Shown: positions 1 to 12,475, numbered from the stretch's first letter. The stretch is DNA of 64,000 nucleotides from Cystobasidium ongulense (GCA_022835595.1 BQUP01000013.1:62001-126000), one strand, 5' to 3'. The notes: generated by a model from the letters alone, not told the origin. Program-made: numbers and translations.

Positions 1-758
1 AGTGCCCTCTTCAAAACATTCTACGGCTGGAAGTCGGCACGAACTGGTCTTGCTCTGTCCTTGTCGACCACAATCGGCGGTGTCTTGGGAGAAATCATTG
101 CCGGTCCTGTTACTGTAAGCATGCGGACGGAGGTTTGGCTTTTTCGGGCAACTGGCTGAAATATCTTTCTGCAGGATCGCCTCATCATGCGATCCCGAAA
201 GAAGACCGGAAAGCTGCATCACGAACAACGCTTGCTGGCAACCATTCCAGGTGCAATCTTGCTACCTATTGGTCTACTCATCTATGGTTTCTGCATTCAA
301 TATAACGAGGCGAAGGATTCATACGTCGGTGCATGCGTTGCCATGGCTGTGAGTTCTCTTCGGTTTTACACGGAGAGGAAACATTACTGATAACCCAACT
401 CTCTTTGCCCAGCTTACGTGCTTCTCGGTTCAAGTCATTATCTCACCCTGCCTGTCTTACGCAATTGATTGCTACAAGCCACAAGTGAGTTGAACTTGTG
501 GTCCTTCTTTGGCAGACGCTGACATAGATTCATCAGGCTGGAGAGGTCGTCTTGCTGTTCGCCTTGACTCGTCAGCTTATGTCGTTCACGGTCGGTTTCT
601 GGGTGATCCGATTTGGAGAAGAGGTTGGATTCCAGTACTCTGGCCTCACATATGCACTGGTCTCGATTGCCTTCTTCGTCCCGGTGCTTGCTACCATCAA
701 GTTCGGCGAAGTTTGGCGACACAAGCTCGGCGTTCCCGTCTTCAACAAGGGTATCTAA
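1..758 (+). CDS. MFS transporter, C-terminal part (5' end outside window)
   Basis: This is the 3' end of a proton-driven major facilitator membrane transporter. The visible coding pieces are about 1-114, 175-347, 413-484 and 537-758, joined by three GT-AG introns of about 50-65 nt. They encode the typical fungal MFS second half: a helix with the glycine-rich stretch TTIGGVLGEIIAGP, a cytosolic arginine/lysine-rich loop (RSRKKTGK) followed by EQRLLA, then hydrophobic helices such as GAILLPIGLLIYGFC and ALVSIAFFVPVLATIKFG. It stops after a short tail ending NKGI. The loop followed by a P-G-A-LP helix is characteristic of the drug:H+ antiporter-1-like fungal MFS group. The substrate cannot be told, and the N-terminal half is missing only because the window starts here. 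Confidence 0.85.
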
Positions 759-891
759 GTGCCTTCATAACTGAGTCCTCGTCGTCTTTTGATCCCGATG
801 GAGTTGTCGAAGTGATTGTCGGTAGCTCCGAAGAGTCCTGGTGTTGTTCCCTAATCTTGGGTCATATGCAATGTAATCACCTTGTCCTTAT

Positions 892-1738
892 CTATGCTGC
901 TGGCTTAAATTCAGAATAGTAGCTACGTGCAGATGCTTCGAGTATTTCGGGATAGCTTTCTGGAAGGTCTTCCACAAGTTTTGCGGGCGAACCCCCAAAG
1001 ACAGTCATTGACGGTATGACAGTCCCAGGTGCTACGATACTATCATCTAGTATGACAGCACAGTCCTTGATTATGGTGAAGCGGCCCTGTCGTGGTGAAG
1101 TAGTGAACGTCAGCTATAAGGCCTTGCACAGTATCAGTTTCATCAAGCGTCGATACGCACGATCACGCAGTTCTTTCCGATTTGGACCATATTGCCTATT
1201 GACGCTGCCTCAATGATGGTGTTGTCTCCGACAGCAACGTAGTCGCCTATCTTCATCGGGTAGTAGCTGTTTTGGTGGGTAGCAAAGTGCTGTAAGTAAC
1301 GGGTAGAACAGTAGGTTGATCGAGCTCGAGCTGCTCACCTGAATACTCTGCAGATACCACAAGAGATGGCATGAGTAGCGCTCGGGTCGTTGGGAACGGT
1401 AGACATACCCTTTATAAGTCTTGTAGCTTGGCCTGACCACGCACCCTTGCCCCAGACGGCAGTATTTGCCCAAGGCCAACACGACTGCGGCGCCAGAGCC
1501 CGCACGTCTCAAGTCACCACGTAGAATGACTCCAGCTTCGAGGATGGTCTTTCCTCCCAATACTATATTCTGACTACCTTGAATAGTGCATTTACGGGAG
1601 ATCTTGTTGCCTGTGTCCTGTAGAAGCAAAGAGTGTAGTCCACCATTTCAGCAACTTTGTCGTAGTAAACAGACGGTCTGCTGGAGCTTCAATGTGTAGA
1701 CTAACCGTTTCTATGTAGTCAGATTTAGCGTAAAGCAT
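892..1738 (-). CDS. DCTN5: Dynactin subunit 5 (p25), left-handed beta-helix protein
   Basis: This is a pointed-end subunit of dynactin, which tethers cargo to cytoplasmic dynein. A short first exon encodes MLYAKSDYIET. After an 82-nt intron the protein continues DTGNKISRKCTIQGSQNIVL, which aligns with the start of animal and fungal p25 (NKSEYIETASGNKVSR, then GSQNIVLNGKT). Later exons give hexapeptide-repeat turns (GDYVAVGDNTIIEAASIGN, VQIGKNCVI) and the p25 C-terminus with GRFTIIKDCAVILDDSIVAP and a final YYSEFKPAA. At least three introns lie between about 1100 and 1705. The region between about 1250 and 1440 is the least certain for splice sites. The start was chosen because it supplies the conserved N-terminal YIET segment. 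The family call is firm from the hexapeptide pattern and both termini. Confidence 0.85.
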
Positions 1739-1896
1739 ATTGGGCGCTTAACATTCGACTACAGCAGTATCATCGAATTGAGGTTGGCAGGAGGCAAAGG
1801 AAGACAAGGTCTACTCAAATTGGGTCGAACGCGTCAGGGAGGCACGTGCCATATATTTTCTAGCTTGCGGTTTACATTGAAATAGATTGGAAACGT

Positions 1897-4372
1897 CTAT
1901 TCAGCGATGCGGACATCTGCATTCTCTTCCAACCAGTCCATCCAATGCTTGAGGAACTTGCTCCCTTTTCCAACAGTTTCACTATCCCCAACAATACAAA
2001 GACACCGTTTGGCTCGCGTCATGGCAACTGAAGAGGCAGTCAGTATTGCGAAATACTCTGCAAACCTTGAACGAAGCTTACCGTTCAATCTTCTCTTCTC
2101 ACTGAGAAAGCCGACTTCTTTCTTCTCATTGCTTCGCACCAAACTGACAATGACTACTTCCTTCTCACGCCCTTGAAAACCGTCGACGGAACCGCACTCG
2201 ATGACTAGCGTCTTTTCGCTGAGTAGAGGGTCTTGAGGATATTTCTCCCGGATGAGCGATGAAAGCAGAGCAACTTGTGCATTGTAAGGGGAGATAACGG
2301 CGATACAAGAAGGTGGTACACCCGCCGATACCTGTCCGAATCAAGCAAGTGCGTTAGTCTGGAGCCTCTCAGAATTTTGAATTGCCGCTGTATGTTTTAG
2401 ACCCACCAGATCTTCAATGAACTTCATGACTATATCTGCTTCATTTTCATTGCTTTTGCTCTCGCCGTCCACCGTGCGAAGCGACTTGTCCGAGTCTGTA
2501 TCCTCTGCTCGCTCATACATAGCAGAACCAGCTGTGTCATAGAAAACTACGGGTTCTGTAAGCAGCCCATCATCTTCAGGGGAGTCGCCAGTTGCGGCGA
2601 GTTCAGACAATTCGGCAAGTGTGCGGGTCGCTACGCTTTCGTCCGCAACAAGTTTAGCGTCGTATAGTTCCTTTGACGGGAAAAGCATTATCTTGATAGT
2701 GTATAAAGTCAGTGACAATATCTACTTCGAATAGTCAAAGGCTCCCCACCTTCTCGTGCATTCGATATTGTACATTAAGTAAACGCTTGACTTCTTTCCC
2801 ATATGCTGCCAGCAACCTGTCAAAGAGCGTGACTTCTAGGGTCTGAGGCGATGCTTTCTTGTCCTTCTTCAAAGTGGGTGGAAGCTCTTCATTGGAGCTC
2901 TTGATGGTAGGTGGCAATTGAAGGTGATCACCAGCTAAGATCAGCTTCTTCCTAGACTTGAGAATAGGTATCCAGCAAACAGCCTCCAGGGCTTGAGCAG
3001 CTTCGTCAATGATAACGCAGTCGAAATCCATATTATACAATTGACGTGATCCAGCGCTATATTGAAGTTCAGTAGAGTAGACAAGTTGAGAAAAGAACCA
3101 AATAATAAACTCACCCGTGACATGTCGCCAAGACGACTTTCGCCTGATTGAGGACTCCTGTTGCAACAGCTCCTTCGCGCTTGCGGTATTCCTTCCGCAA
3201 GTCGCGTACTTCGCCCCATCCTTCTCTCCTCTCTTTGCCTCGTAGCTTACCACTCGTCAACTTCCTCGTCCACTCCTCAATCTCAGCCTTGAGCTCTTTG
3301 GCTATTTGTCCCGCATCTGAATGCATCGTCTGATAATCGAGAGTGCTTTGCGAAAGACTGGCAAGTATGCGAGCTGGGTGGCCAAGGCGAGACAAGGTAT
3401 TTCGCGGAAGATGATTTGAAAGTCGCTCCAGAACGTTGTCAACGGCCAGATTACTAGCCGCACAAACCAACACCCGCTTATCTTGCGCTACGAGGTGTCT
3501 TATGCACTCTATCAGCGTCGATGTCTTGCCTGTTCCGGGCGGTCCGTGTATGAGAGCGATATTATCGGCTTCGTACACTGCAAATCTGACTGCATCGCGC
3601 TGTGACGCGTTCAAGCCGTCATCATAATATGTCAATTCGGCAAGCTTGGTACCATCCAGAGTATGGAAGCTTGGCCGTTGCGAACCAAGTAGTACTTGGA
3701 CCAGCTCCGAAGGTGTAGGAGAAGTAGGTGAGGCCATCCTGAGCAATTGTTTGAGCGTCTTCTCCATTCGGTCGTAGGTGGTGGTATTTGCAAGCTTTTG
3801 CCTGGTTATACATGGCTTCAGTATTTCGTAGGTGGGGAGAAAGGACGTCAATAAGATCTACAGGCTACCTACAATCTGCATTTCTCTGGTATTTCAAAGT
3901 CTTTGTCTTCTCTATCCTTGCCCTGATCTACGGCGATGATAATCTTATCTTCCTGGACGCGATAGACGACACCCTGAAGACCCGAGCCGGAAGTAGAGCT
4001 TGCATCTTCCTTTTCTTTGCCTTTGGCCTTCTTGTTCGGCTTGCTGGCATCGCTGGTGCCGGAAAGCATCTCGCACGTGTCACCATTGCGAAAGCCATGA
4101 CTGGGAAGCGGACCTTTCATCCATCTTTCGAGCTCCACGAGCGTTTTACCGCCTAGTCCGATGGACACATTGGAGGCTTGGAGATTGAGGATGGCCAAGC
4201 CACGCGATTCTAGGAGCCTGGGAGAGCACTTGGACACCAGCAGGGATGTCTGCGCAAGGTCGGTATCCCTCTCAAAGGCTAGCAGGTCGAGCGTGCGTTG
4301 TATGTGCGCTTCTGCCGCCGTAAGCGATGATGTCGAGGCATCTGGCGCCTTGGAAACACCGTTAGCGGACAT
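1897..4372 (-). CDS. HCS1: SF1 DNA/RNA helicase, IGHMBP2/Hcs1 type
   Basis: This is an ATP-dependent 5'-3' helicase of superfamily 1B, related to yeast Hcs1 (DNA polymerase alpha-associated) and human IGHMBP2. All motifs are visible in order: Walker A GPPGTGKT, Ia-like [18 protein letters not shown], Walker [12 protein letters not shown], motif [12 protein letters not shown], motif [10 protein letters not shown], motif [21 protein letters not shown] and motif [20 protein letters not shown]. Motif VI only appears once a short intron near 2037-2084 is removed. Other introns lie near 2330-2410, 2700-2750, 3040-3113 and 3790-3870. The N-terminus, from the ATG at 4372, carries the family's beta-barrel region ([20 protein letters not shown]). 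The protein is about 700-750 residues, usual for Hcs1. It diverges from the La gene across a 358-bp promoter. It could be a family paralogue rather than the strict Hcs1 orthologue. Confidence 0.88.
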
Positions 4373-4730
4373 ATATGAGCCAGTCAGTGTTGACCTGATG
4401 CAGCAATACGCTTCGAAAGTACCGCCCTAATGACCACCCATGTTTGCCACATTGCCGTGTTGCATGATCTACCTCTCATCCGCGCCTGTAAAATCGCAAC
4501 GTATTCCAAACCTTCTCTCCTATACATCTGTGCAAGACAACGCCATCCCAGACTCTCTGCGCACCACCGCGCGTTGTGCTTGCTTGCTTCACTTCTCGAT
4601 CACGTTCTTCCTGCAAGGCCAAAATTTCGAGCCTCGTCTAACTCGGGTCTGGTTAGACACTCTCCAAATCCCAGTCGCTTCGCGTCAGCCTACAGTCATT
4701 CAGAAGCACTGATACGACTGTCCATACGCC
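4373..4730. promoter_or_regulatory. Shared divergent promoter, helicase and La genes
   Basis: This 358-bp gap separates the start codons of the HCS1-like helicase (minus) and the La protein (plus), so both promoters must lie here. The plus-strand half is pyrimidine-rich (for example around 4590-4680), as is common just upstream of fungal transcription starts. No TATA box or known operator is obvious. Confidence 0.5.
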
Positions 4731-6620
4731 ATGTCAGCCGAAGAAACAAAGCCAGGTGCGCTACCTGTCGAGCCAGCTGCAAACGAAATGGACAATGCTA
4801 AAACACAAGAGGCTGCTTTAGAGGTAGTGCCCGCTGCTGCCAACGGCACTGAAGAAGTCAAGACCGAAAACGTCGAAGCTTCGTCATCTGCACCCGAGAA
4901 GACAGCTTCTACCCAATCCGATGAAGCTACAAAATTGTCCGACAGCGACCTCGAAGACAAGGTAGTTCAGGATGCAGTCAAGCAGAGTAGGTCCCTATCA
5001 AGCGAAGGAAATTCGTTCTTGCATCAAAGCTAATCTTTGTTATCTTTCAGTTTCATTCTACTTCTCTGATTCCAATCTGCCCTACGACAAAGTGAGCCAT
5101 ACTGCACAAGCCGAGGTTGTGGAATCGCCTGCTGATCGCATCTAAATCTACAGTTCCTGTTCCACCGAGCCCAGGAAGGTAACAAAGACCCCAACGCTCC
5201 TATGGGAACCGGCTGGGTTGCACTCTCCACTGTTCTCTCCTTCAAGCGCATGCAAGAAATTATCGCTCGCTCTTCGCGATCCGCCACTATCAGCGAATTT
5301 GCAATCGTAAACGCTCTGCGAGCTGCATACCCATCATCAGACGAGAACGCCAACATCGAAATCTCTTCCGATGGTAATGACATTCGCCGCAAGCAGCCTC
5401 TTCGTGAGCCCGGCAAGACAGACCAAATGGACCGAAGCGTCTATGTCAAGGGATTCCCTGAAGAGGAGCAGAAGAGTGATAGCGGCGACAGACGTGAAGG
5501 ACGTGGCCAGTATGTTTCTTCGCAGCTACAGAAGGATCTAGAGAAATGGTTCGAATCACTCAGCATCGGTAAAGTCAATGCTGTCAGAATGAGAAGGGAT
5601 GATCAGAAAAAGTTTAAGCAGTCAGTCTTCGTCGAATACGCCACTCTTGAATCCGCAAAGGCTCTAGTCGAGATGGATCCTAAGCCAACCTACAAAGGCG
5701 AAAAGGAGCCTGTCGAGGTCATGTTTAAGAAAGCATATATTGACATGAAGGCAAAGGAGAAGGGTATCGCTCCTCAGTATGCTACAGGACGACAGAACAA
5801 CGCACAGTCATCAACAAACAAGCGTCCATTCAATGCTTTCAAAGATTATGCGCAATCTGGACAGCCAAAGGCTCCTACCAAAGTCACAGTATACGTTGAG
5901 GGTAAAGAGATGGAGGTTGATTCGGAAACTGGCAAGTTGAAAACCCCTGAAGACCTTACCTATACTTCGGGCAAGATCCTCAAATTTGAGATCACTGAAG
6001 GAAGTGATGAGTTCAACCCATACCACCTCAAGCAAGCTTTACAAACGGTTCACGCTGCCGCCTTTGTCGATCACGAAAAGGGCAGTTCCACCGGAATTGT
6101 CTTCTTCAAAGAGCCTGTATCGGAAGAAGCACTACAGAAGATCAGAGATACTGAGTTGAAGATTGGTGGGGATGAAAGCAAGGTTGCATGCACATGGACG
6201 CCTATCGAGGGTGACGAGGAGAAGACATTCCACCTTGAGCGCGCCAACAAACGTGCATCAATTGCACTCGCAGATGCCAAGTCCGGCAACAGCCGCGATG
6301 GCAACGACCGAAGGGATGATAGACGCGGAGGTCGAGATAACCGAGGAGGCGGCCGCGGTCGAGGAGGACGTGGTGGAGGTCGAGGCAGAGGTGGTCGTGG
6401 AGGCGGCAGAGACAGAGATGGAGGCAGAGACGGCCGTCCAGATGACAGAAACCGCGAGAACTTCAGAAAGCGTGGTCGAGATGATGAGAACGGCGCTTCT
6501 CCTGATAAGAGAGAAAGACAAGCTTCACCAGCACGGAAGGGCACCTCTATTTCGATTCCTGTAACCGATTCTGCAGGACCATCAGCTCCACCGGCCAAGA
6601 AGGCCAAGCAGGAAGAGTGA
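4731..6620 (+). CDS. LHP1: La-related RNA chaperone (Lhp1/SSB homologue)
   Basis: La binds the 3' UUU-OH of new RNA polymerase III transcripts in the nucleus and protects them. The exons are 4731-4986, 5051-5091 and 5154-6620, giving 587 residues in frame. The winged-helix La motif follows an acidic, Ala/Glu-rich leader. Its signature ISFYFSDSNLPYDK|FLF is assembled across intron 2, followed by WVALSTVLSFKRM. An RRM follows at about residues 195-310 (VYVKGFPEEE as RNP2, SVFVEYATLESAKALVE as RNP1). A second, xRRM-like domain lies at about 350-440 (ILKFEITEG, GIVFFKEPVSEEAL). The tail has a run of RGG repeats (around 6325-6440), then a basic region and a KKAKQEE end that could act as a nuclear signal. 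RGG boxes are not standard in yeast Lhp1 but occur in other La proteins. Identification is secure from the La motif. Confidence 0.93.
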
Positions 6621-6761
6621 AGGGCTCATTAGATCCTAGATATGATACACACGTAGTTTAAAGCTGTTGTACGTGTTTCTGTAGTAATAGTGGATCTCAC
6701 ACTTGGCCACGCACTTTCGCACACTTCTGTGGTACCGGTACTATATGCCCTGAAGCTTAAT

Positions 6762-7653
6762 CTCGCGAGACCTCATCCAGGATGATCCAGAAGAGTGCCT
6801 GTTCCTCCCACGCGTTCCTGACATGCATTATTTGATGTCTCTTGACCTCTGAGGGGACGGGCCGCTTGAACGTGGAACACTGTCAAAGAGCGACGTCGAC
6901 CTTCAATGCTGCAGGCTCGATCTTGCCGCCTGCCAAAGCCAACGTCACACCGCAATCAAGCGACTGTATGCTCTTCTTCCAACCAGCAAACTACCTTGAC
7001 ACGAGTAACTTTAATCCAGGGAGAATCGCGCTGTCGAAGCAACCTTGCATCGTCCCAAACGGCTCCCAAACAAGAAAGGGAGGAACCAATCTCCAACTTT
7101 GGTTTTTGAAAATATTAAATTAGGAAAGATTGCCGGCCACCGTAAAATAGGCGAAAGCCCAAGCGGACTCGCAGAACGAAAAAGGATGTTGTTAGGAGAG
7201 AGGGAAAGGCAATGCTGATCTATCCTTCGTGCCAATAATTCGTGCCGTCATCTGCGACGACTGAACAGACTGCCTTCTGCACGGAGAAGCTCGACTGGTC
7301 CAAGACGGAATTGAAGGTAAGCTTCACTATTTCATCTGTAACCTTAATGGTGCAGTGTTTACACTGCCGTCTTCTGTCGCCTCGCTGACATTGCATCTGT
7401 GGTCTGTGTGTCGAATGCAGGTAAATGCGTAGCGAGTAGACCCACAGGAAGACGGCACGCGATCCAAGAATCTCCATATACTCTTGAACTGCCACAAGTG
7501 GATGTGCGAAATGTACGATGGGTACGGAGGATGGTCCAATAGGCAAGGAGGCGTTGGTACGTCTATCTCGATTCCTTCTGTACTAGCCTTACGTTCTGAT
7601 TCTAGCTTGCGAACAGGACACAGAGGTGGAAATCCGCCTGGCATCATCGACAT
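6762..7653 (-). CDS. Possible unrecognised intron-split gene
   Basis: No family is recognised. On the minus strand several short open stretches have natural protein composition and are separated by stops or frame changes that introns could explain. In transcription order they are a proline-rich start at 7653 (MSMMPGGFPPLCPV), a stretch near 7340-7235 reading VKLTFNSVLDQSSFSVQK, one near 7040-6985 reading RDSPWIKVTRVKVVCWLEEE, and a last one near 6870-6765 reading VKRHQIMHVRNAWEEQALFW and ending at a stop after LDEVSRD. I could not join all of them with good GT-AG sites. The stretch may therefore be a small multi-exon gene, a decayed gene, or chance. Coordinates are the outer limits of the coding-like stretches only. 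Confidence 0.25.
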
Positions 7654-9144
7654 ATGGCCTAAAATGGCCCCTTAAGCCTAGCCCTTCACACCCTTTCAAG
7701 TACAGCATATTAAACCGGCATCGGAGAAAACTGAGAAACCTCAGCAGTTCTGAGCCTGTGGATTATGTCCTACGCCGATCTGTACACCGTTCACATTAAT
7801 ACGTTTTCGCATACAGCCACTGTCGTCATCGCGCGAAGCGACTTAGTCGCATTCGAGGGAGGCTGTCCGAAATCTTTACGGAAAGCCAGGAAAGTCTGCA
7901 GAAATTGAGAAAGCATGTAGTGAAGAGTCACAAAATATCGTAACGTCCGGAATGCCGCGCGGATTGTTCTCGCAGTACAGCCTGCAACTGCTAGAACGTA
8001 GTCAGATGGCTCGATTGACATGAGCTGAGCAGGCGTATGGTATGCCCTGTGTGAAACGAGAACATGCTTTTTTCTTGAACACGTATATTGTATACAGCTA
8101 TATGCCGTAACTTAGAGACTTGATCTAGATGCGACTCAAGCAACCGGACATGCCAACGCTCTTCTTGCCATAATCGACTAACAGACAGCCTTGCTATGTA
8201 CTCCCATCATGCTCATAGCCATGCAAACCAAATTACTCATATGCATGGTGGCGAAACCTCACACACTTCCAGCTTGCGCGGACATTCCATCGCAGGCTAA
8301 TAATAATATGGCAACAGAAGGTATCCACTATCCAGTGACGATACTAGTGACTACTGGCCACTAAATGTGACCCACCCTATCTGCCCCGTGGCTCCATTCT
8401 GTCCTCCGCGCGGGGAGTGTGGACGGGTCGATTGCCCCAGCTCCAAAATGGCGTGCAAAGCTGGAGCGAAGGTGCAATCAAGGCGACGACGACAGCCATC
8501 CATGGCCATCAAATCGTGGACGAGTGAGCGAGCACGACACACAGTCAGCAGTCAGCATCAGAGGACGCGCATCGTCATTTGCAATCCATCGCTGCCCACT
8601 CTTTGCCCATCTTGCTTGTCTTTACTCTTTCCTATACCGTATCCATACCCCGAGTGATACTAGCTGACAGGCACAAGAGCTCTTCACACGATCCAAAGCA
8701 GCGAGAAGAACAGTAGTTGCTTGCTATTCGGCATCATACACGGCTTTCAATCACGTACCCGCGTGTCTCATTCTCAGCCAGAGACAGACAGAAGTCAAGG
8801 CAATCATAATCCATCCCGTGGAGGCGCCATAATCCACACCGTCTTCCACGCATTATTCATCGAGCACACCCTCGAGAGAAGAGGTGAGTGAGCGGGACAA
8901 TGTTGGACTGGCGATGACGGGGAGACTGACACCTTGAGCTATCGCTCTTGCTTTCTCCCTCACTCAGTCTTCACGCCTATCGGTATACTTGGTCGGACTA
9001 TCTTGCACCTTCAGCGATCGCACCACAAAGCCGCAACTTATCACACGCGTCTTGCATTTTATTGCATTTGAAGGAACTCCGACACGAGCAGAGCAAGCAG
9101 GCAAGGACAGCACTAGCAACAACCACACTCTAGTCACAGTCAAG
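7654..9144. other. Gene-poor stretch with TauD-gene promoter
   Basis: I see no convincing gene here. The longest minus-strand open stretch (8021-7791, 76 codons, starting MSIEPSDYVLAVAG) has plausible composition but no recognisable domain or neighbouring exon. The last several hundred bases upstream of 9145 are rich in short C/T and CA tracts and should hold the promoter and leader of the dioxygenase gene. Confidence 0.4.
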
Positions 9145-11178
9145 ATGGTCCCTTCACCTGCATACCTGCAGTCCTCGCAGACCCAGACTCTAACAAAGCA
9201 CCAACAACAGTCATCCAGCGATGGCATTCTGAAGCTCAAGGCCGCTTCAAGCAACGCCTCATCCTCCTCATCCAGACTCACAGCCCCTCTACGCCTCACC
9301 AATGCATTCGAAAGACGCGGGATCCACCACTTCAACCACACGCCTGCCATCGGCACTGAATTCGAAAAAGGCCAGCTCGACTTGGCCGAGCTGCTGGAGC
9401 GACCTGAAGGGGACGCCGAGGCGGATGAGCTGCTGAGAGAGTTGGCTGTCATGAGTGAGTCCAGATCTATTCCCTCTACACACACACTCTCTGTTCCTTG
9501 TGCCTTGTCAAGCACATCGACCTCGTCCTGTGCCTCGTCCCATGCCACCACGCCCGCCAAAAAAGGCCAGATCTGGATCTCCCGCTCGCTCGCTCGTCTT
9601 TCACGCGAGACCGAGCGGCAGAAAGGCAGACAGGCGGATAGAGGCAATGAACACCTAGACTGGCACTATGACACACCTCAGCCATTAGCACCGGCTCTCG
9701 TCTGCCAAAGACGCCCTGCAGCTCGCAAACAGCAAGCCTGTCGAAAAAGTGAACGGCTTGTCGGACAATCTTCATGTTGTCTTCCCGCGAGCACGTGGCG
9801 GCCGGTCCTGCCCGGTGCTGTCAACATCTTCCGATAATTCACATAATGAACCGACACACTTGCAAGTATATTACATAGAAGGATGATAGCTGACTGTATC
9901 TATCCTATTTCTCGCTTCCCTCTTGGCATTCGTACAGTCTCATACCGAGGGGTCGTATTCGTCAGACATCAACCCAATCTAACACCCGAATTAATGAACA
10001 GACTAGCAAAGAAATTAGGTGAACTATCAGGAAAACCACAAAGTTCAAAATTACATATCCACCCTCTATCTAAAGAATTCTCGGAATTGGGCGAATTTAA
10101 AGGTGAAAAAATTGACTCTGAAGCAGATGATCAGGGTAGACAAATTAGCTTCAAGTCGGAAAAATCAAACTTTGCTTCGGTTGGCTGGGTGAGTGATTGT
10201 CTCTTACTTAGGCTTTTGGCGTTCGTGGGGGTTGTTGGAGCTTGGTTCTTTAGGTCCCAAGGGCTTTCGAGTCCTCAGATCTGACAACCCCTTAGATCCC
10301 CACGAACTCAAGGATCTTTAGCTTCCCAAGTCGCAATCTCGCAATCTCGCTGACTCCCCCTCTCAACGTTATCTTTCTAGCACACTGATATCTCTTTCGA
10401 GCCTGTACCAGCAGACTACTCCATGCTACAGCTCCGAACCATCCCCAGAATTGGAGGTGATACCATGTGGTCTTCCATGTACTCGGCATACGATGCTCTA
10501 TCACCTGCTATGAAGAAATTCCTAGAAGGCATGACTGCTGTTCATGATGCTGAAGATTTCAGAGAGCAGAGCGCCAGGTAGGTTTCTCCTTCACCCCACA
10601 ACTTTTACCTATTGAAGCACCCATCACTGACTTGCCTTTTTTCAACTGCCACAGATTCGGCTTCCCACTTTACTCTAAAGAAAGAGGTCACCCAGAGAAT
10701 GTTGGCGACCGACTACAAACCAGCCATCCTATCATCCGCACGAATCCTGTAACAGGCTACAAAGCACTCTTTGTCAACCGATCATTTACTAAACGCATCA
10801 ACGAATTGAGCATCGATGAATCGGATGCTATGCTCGCTTATCTGTTCAGACTTGTCGCCGAGAGCTTCGATTTCCAAGCTCGTTTCAGGTGGAGCGTCGA
10901 TGATATCGGTAAGCCTTTTCACCCTTTAGCTTATAATCACCGCATGTGCATGCAGACATAGAAGCTGACTAAATATTCGTTTTTTTGCGATCGACGTACC
11001 TGTAGCTCTATGGGACAACAGATCATCTCAGCATTCCGGCATATTCGACTTTGGAAAGGCCAAGAGAGTAGGAGATAGATGCGTCTCTATCGGAGAAAAG
11101 CCATTCTATGATGCCAACTCGCAAAGCAGAGCGGAACATTTGCAAGGTGGTGCGAAGGATGAGTGGGATTTCGTATAA
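9145..11178 (+). CDS. TauD/TfdA-family Fe(II)/2-oxoglutarate dioxygenase
   Basis: This is a non-haem iron dioxygenase of the taurine/alpha-ketoglutarate dioxygenase family (fungal JLP1-like sulfonate dioxygenases are the nearest kind). Such enzymes oxidise small molecules such as sulfonates or 2,4-D-type compounds with 2-oxoglutarate and O2. The exons 9145-9454, 9938-10188, 10381-10577, 10655-10908 and 11006-11178 sum to 394 residues in frame. The N-terminal segment ends LRELAVM|ISYRGVVFVRHQ, a family hallmark. The iron ligands HxD are formed across intron 2 (W|HTDISFEPVPADYSML). The distal His lies in ALWDNRSSQHSG and the 2OG-binding Arg in the following KAKRVGDRCVS segment. GGDTMWSSMYSAYDAL is also typical. 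Intron 1 is 483 nt, far longer than its neighbours. The substrate is unknown. The serine-rich first 60 residues could be a targeting or disordered leader. Confidence 0.88.
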
Positions 11179-12475
11179 ACCTCTCCTCGTTATGATCTTT
11201 CACGCAGAGCAGCTGCACCTTTGGACTTGAAAAGCTTGCACAAAATCATTTCCATATGAATTGAAAACGAACAAACCAACAAAAAGGAATCTCAACATTC
11301 ATTAATTCTATCAACCAAACTTAACACTCTCAACAACTCCTACCTTCGCAAACAATGAACCCTCATACTTCTTCTGTCTATACGCCATCTCCTCCTATCG
11401 ACCTTAATCCCCGGATAATGACCTTTCTTTTCAACAATATACTCTTCCTCTTCACCAGAGAAGCACGACAGCTCTCCTCCTACGGAAATAGTAGTACCTG
11501 TTAGTCACAGTCAATTTGAAAGCGTGACGAACAGCGATGTACAGCGAACGGCAACGCACGGAAGTGCGACTCGAACAGCACAACCGCGTTGGCGCATCGC
11601 GATAGGGAGGGACAACTAGCGGTCAAAAATCAAGCCTCTCGTAGGAGTCTGCCTTTGCGATCTTTCCCAGCTCAGCGAAGGTGTTTCTTCTTGAAGCATT
11701 CGAGTCCACATGTCTTTATGGACACCAAACAAGCCATTATGAACGAACAATGGACAATAACCATACCCTGCTTTCATGCAACTTCTTACACCATCGCAGG
11801 AACCAGACTTTCCGTTCAACAAGGAAGCTCCACCTCCAACAACATCTAGTCAAATCTGCGCATTGGCAAGGCTCCCTTCTAACTGAGCAGGGCAATTTCT
11901 CTTTCTCTATTTTTGTTTACGTGCTTCTATGCGTATTATGTGCAACATGTAGCATTTGGTGCCTGCAGAGCCTAGCCTGATAAGTACCAATTAGCAGTTA
12001 TTCTTAAATTTAAAGGAATTTTCACTAGCTTTTATCTCTATCTGCTCCATATAACCAGAACATCAGTAGACCGTCTTCACGCCAGATAGACGGCCTTCCC
12101 GATATATATCCTGAAGCAATAAACCAATTGAACCACCATTGGGAGAATGTGTTGTCTGTATTGCCTGCTGACTGACGCAGCCCTCTCGCTCATGTCTCGA
12201 TAGATTTGCTGAAGGTCGGACTGACAAGGGCAGAGCAAGCTCAGCTCGCATGCTCCCAGGCTTTCGAAGGAGACGCAGCCTGGGCAGCTGGTCCGCTCTG
12301 GTTGTCGGCACTCCACTCGGCTGACCGGCGTGCTTGTCTGTGCTGCTGCTGCATTCCCGCCTCTTCCCGTCGCCTGCACTTCTCAGCGAGTGCGGCGGGA
12401 GGCAAGCAGCGCGCGGGCAGCTTGGCTTGATTTCACTTCAGCACCCATCCCGACTTCGAGGACAGCACAGCAAGC
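11179..12475. other. Intergenic, no supported gene
   Basis: This holds the 3' region of the dioxygenase gene and the promoter of the ATP synthase subunit e gene. A short minus-strand open stretch near 11500-11360 (reading FSGEEEEYIVEKKGHYPG) looks protein-like, but no start, splice partner or family is evident. An AT-rich patch lies at about 11975-12040. Confidence 0.4.

Noticed and set aside
6071-6607. 178-codon minus-strand Ser/Pro/Arg-rich open stretch in the La gene
   Set aside because: It is the antisense shadow of the RGG repeat region.
9455-9837. Continuation of the dioxygenase first exon past 9454
   Set aside because: The open frame continues but gives Ser/Thr/Arg-rich sequence. The family motif RGVVFVRHQ is reached in frame only by splicing from 9454 to 9938.
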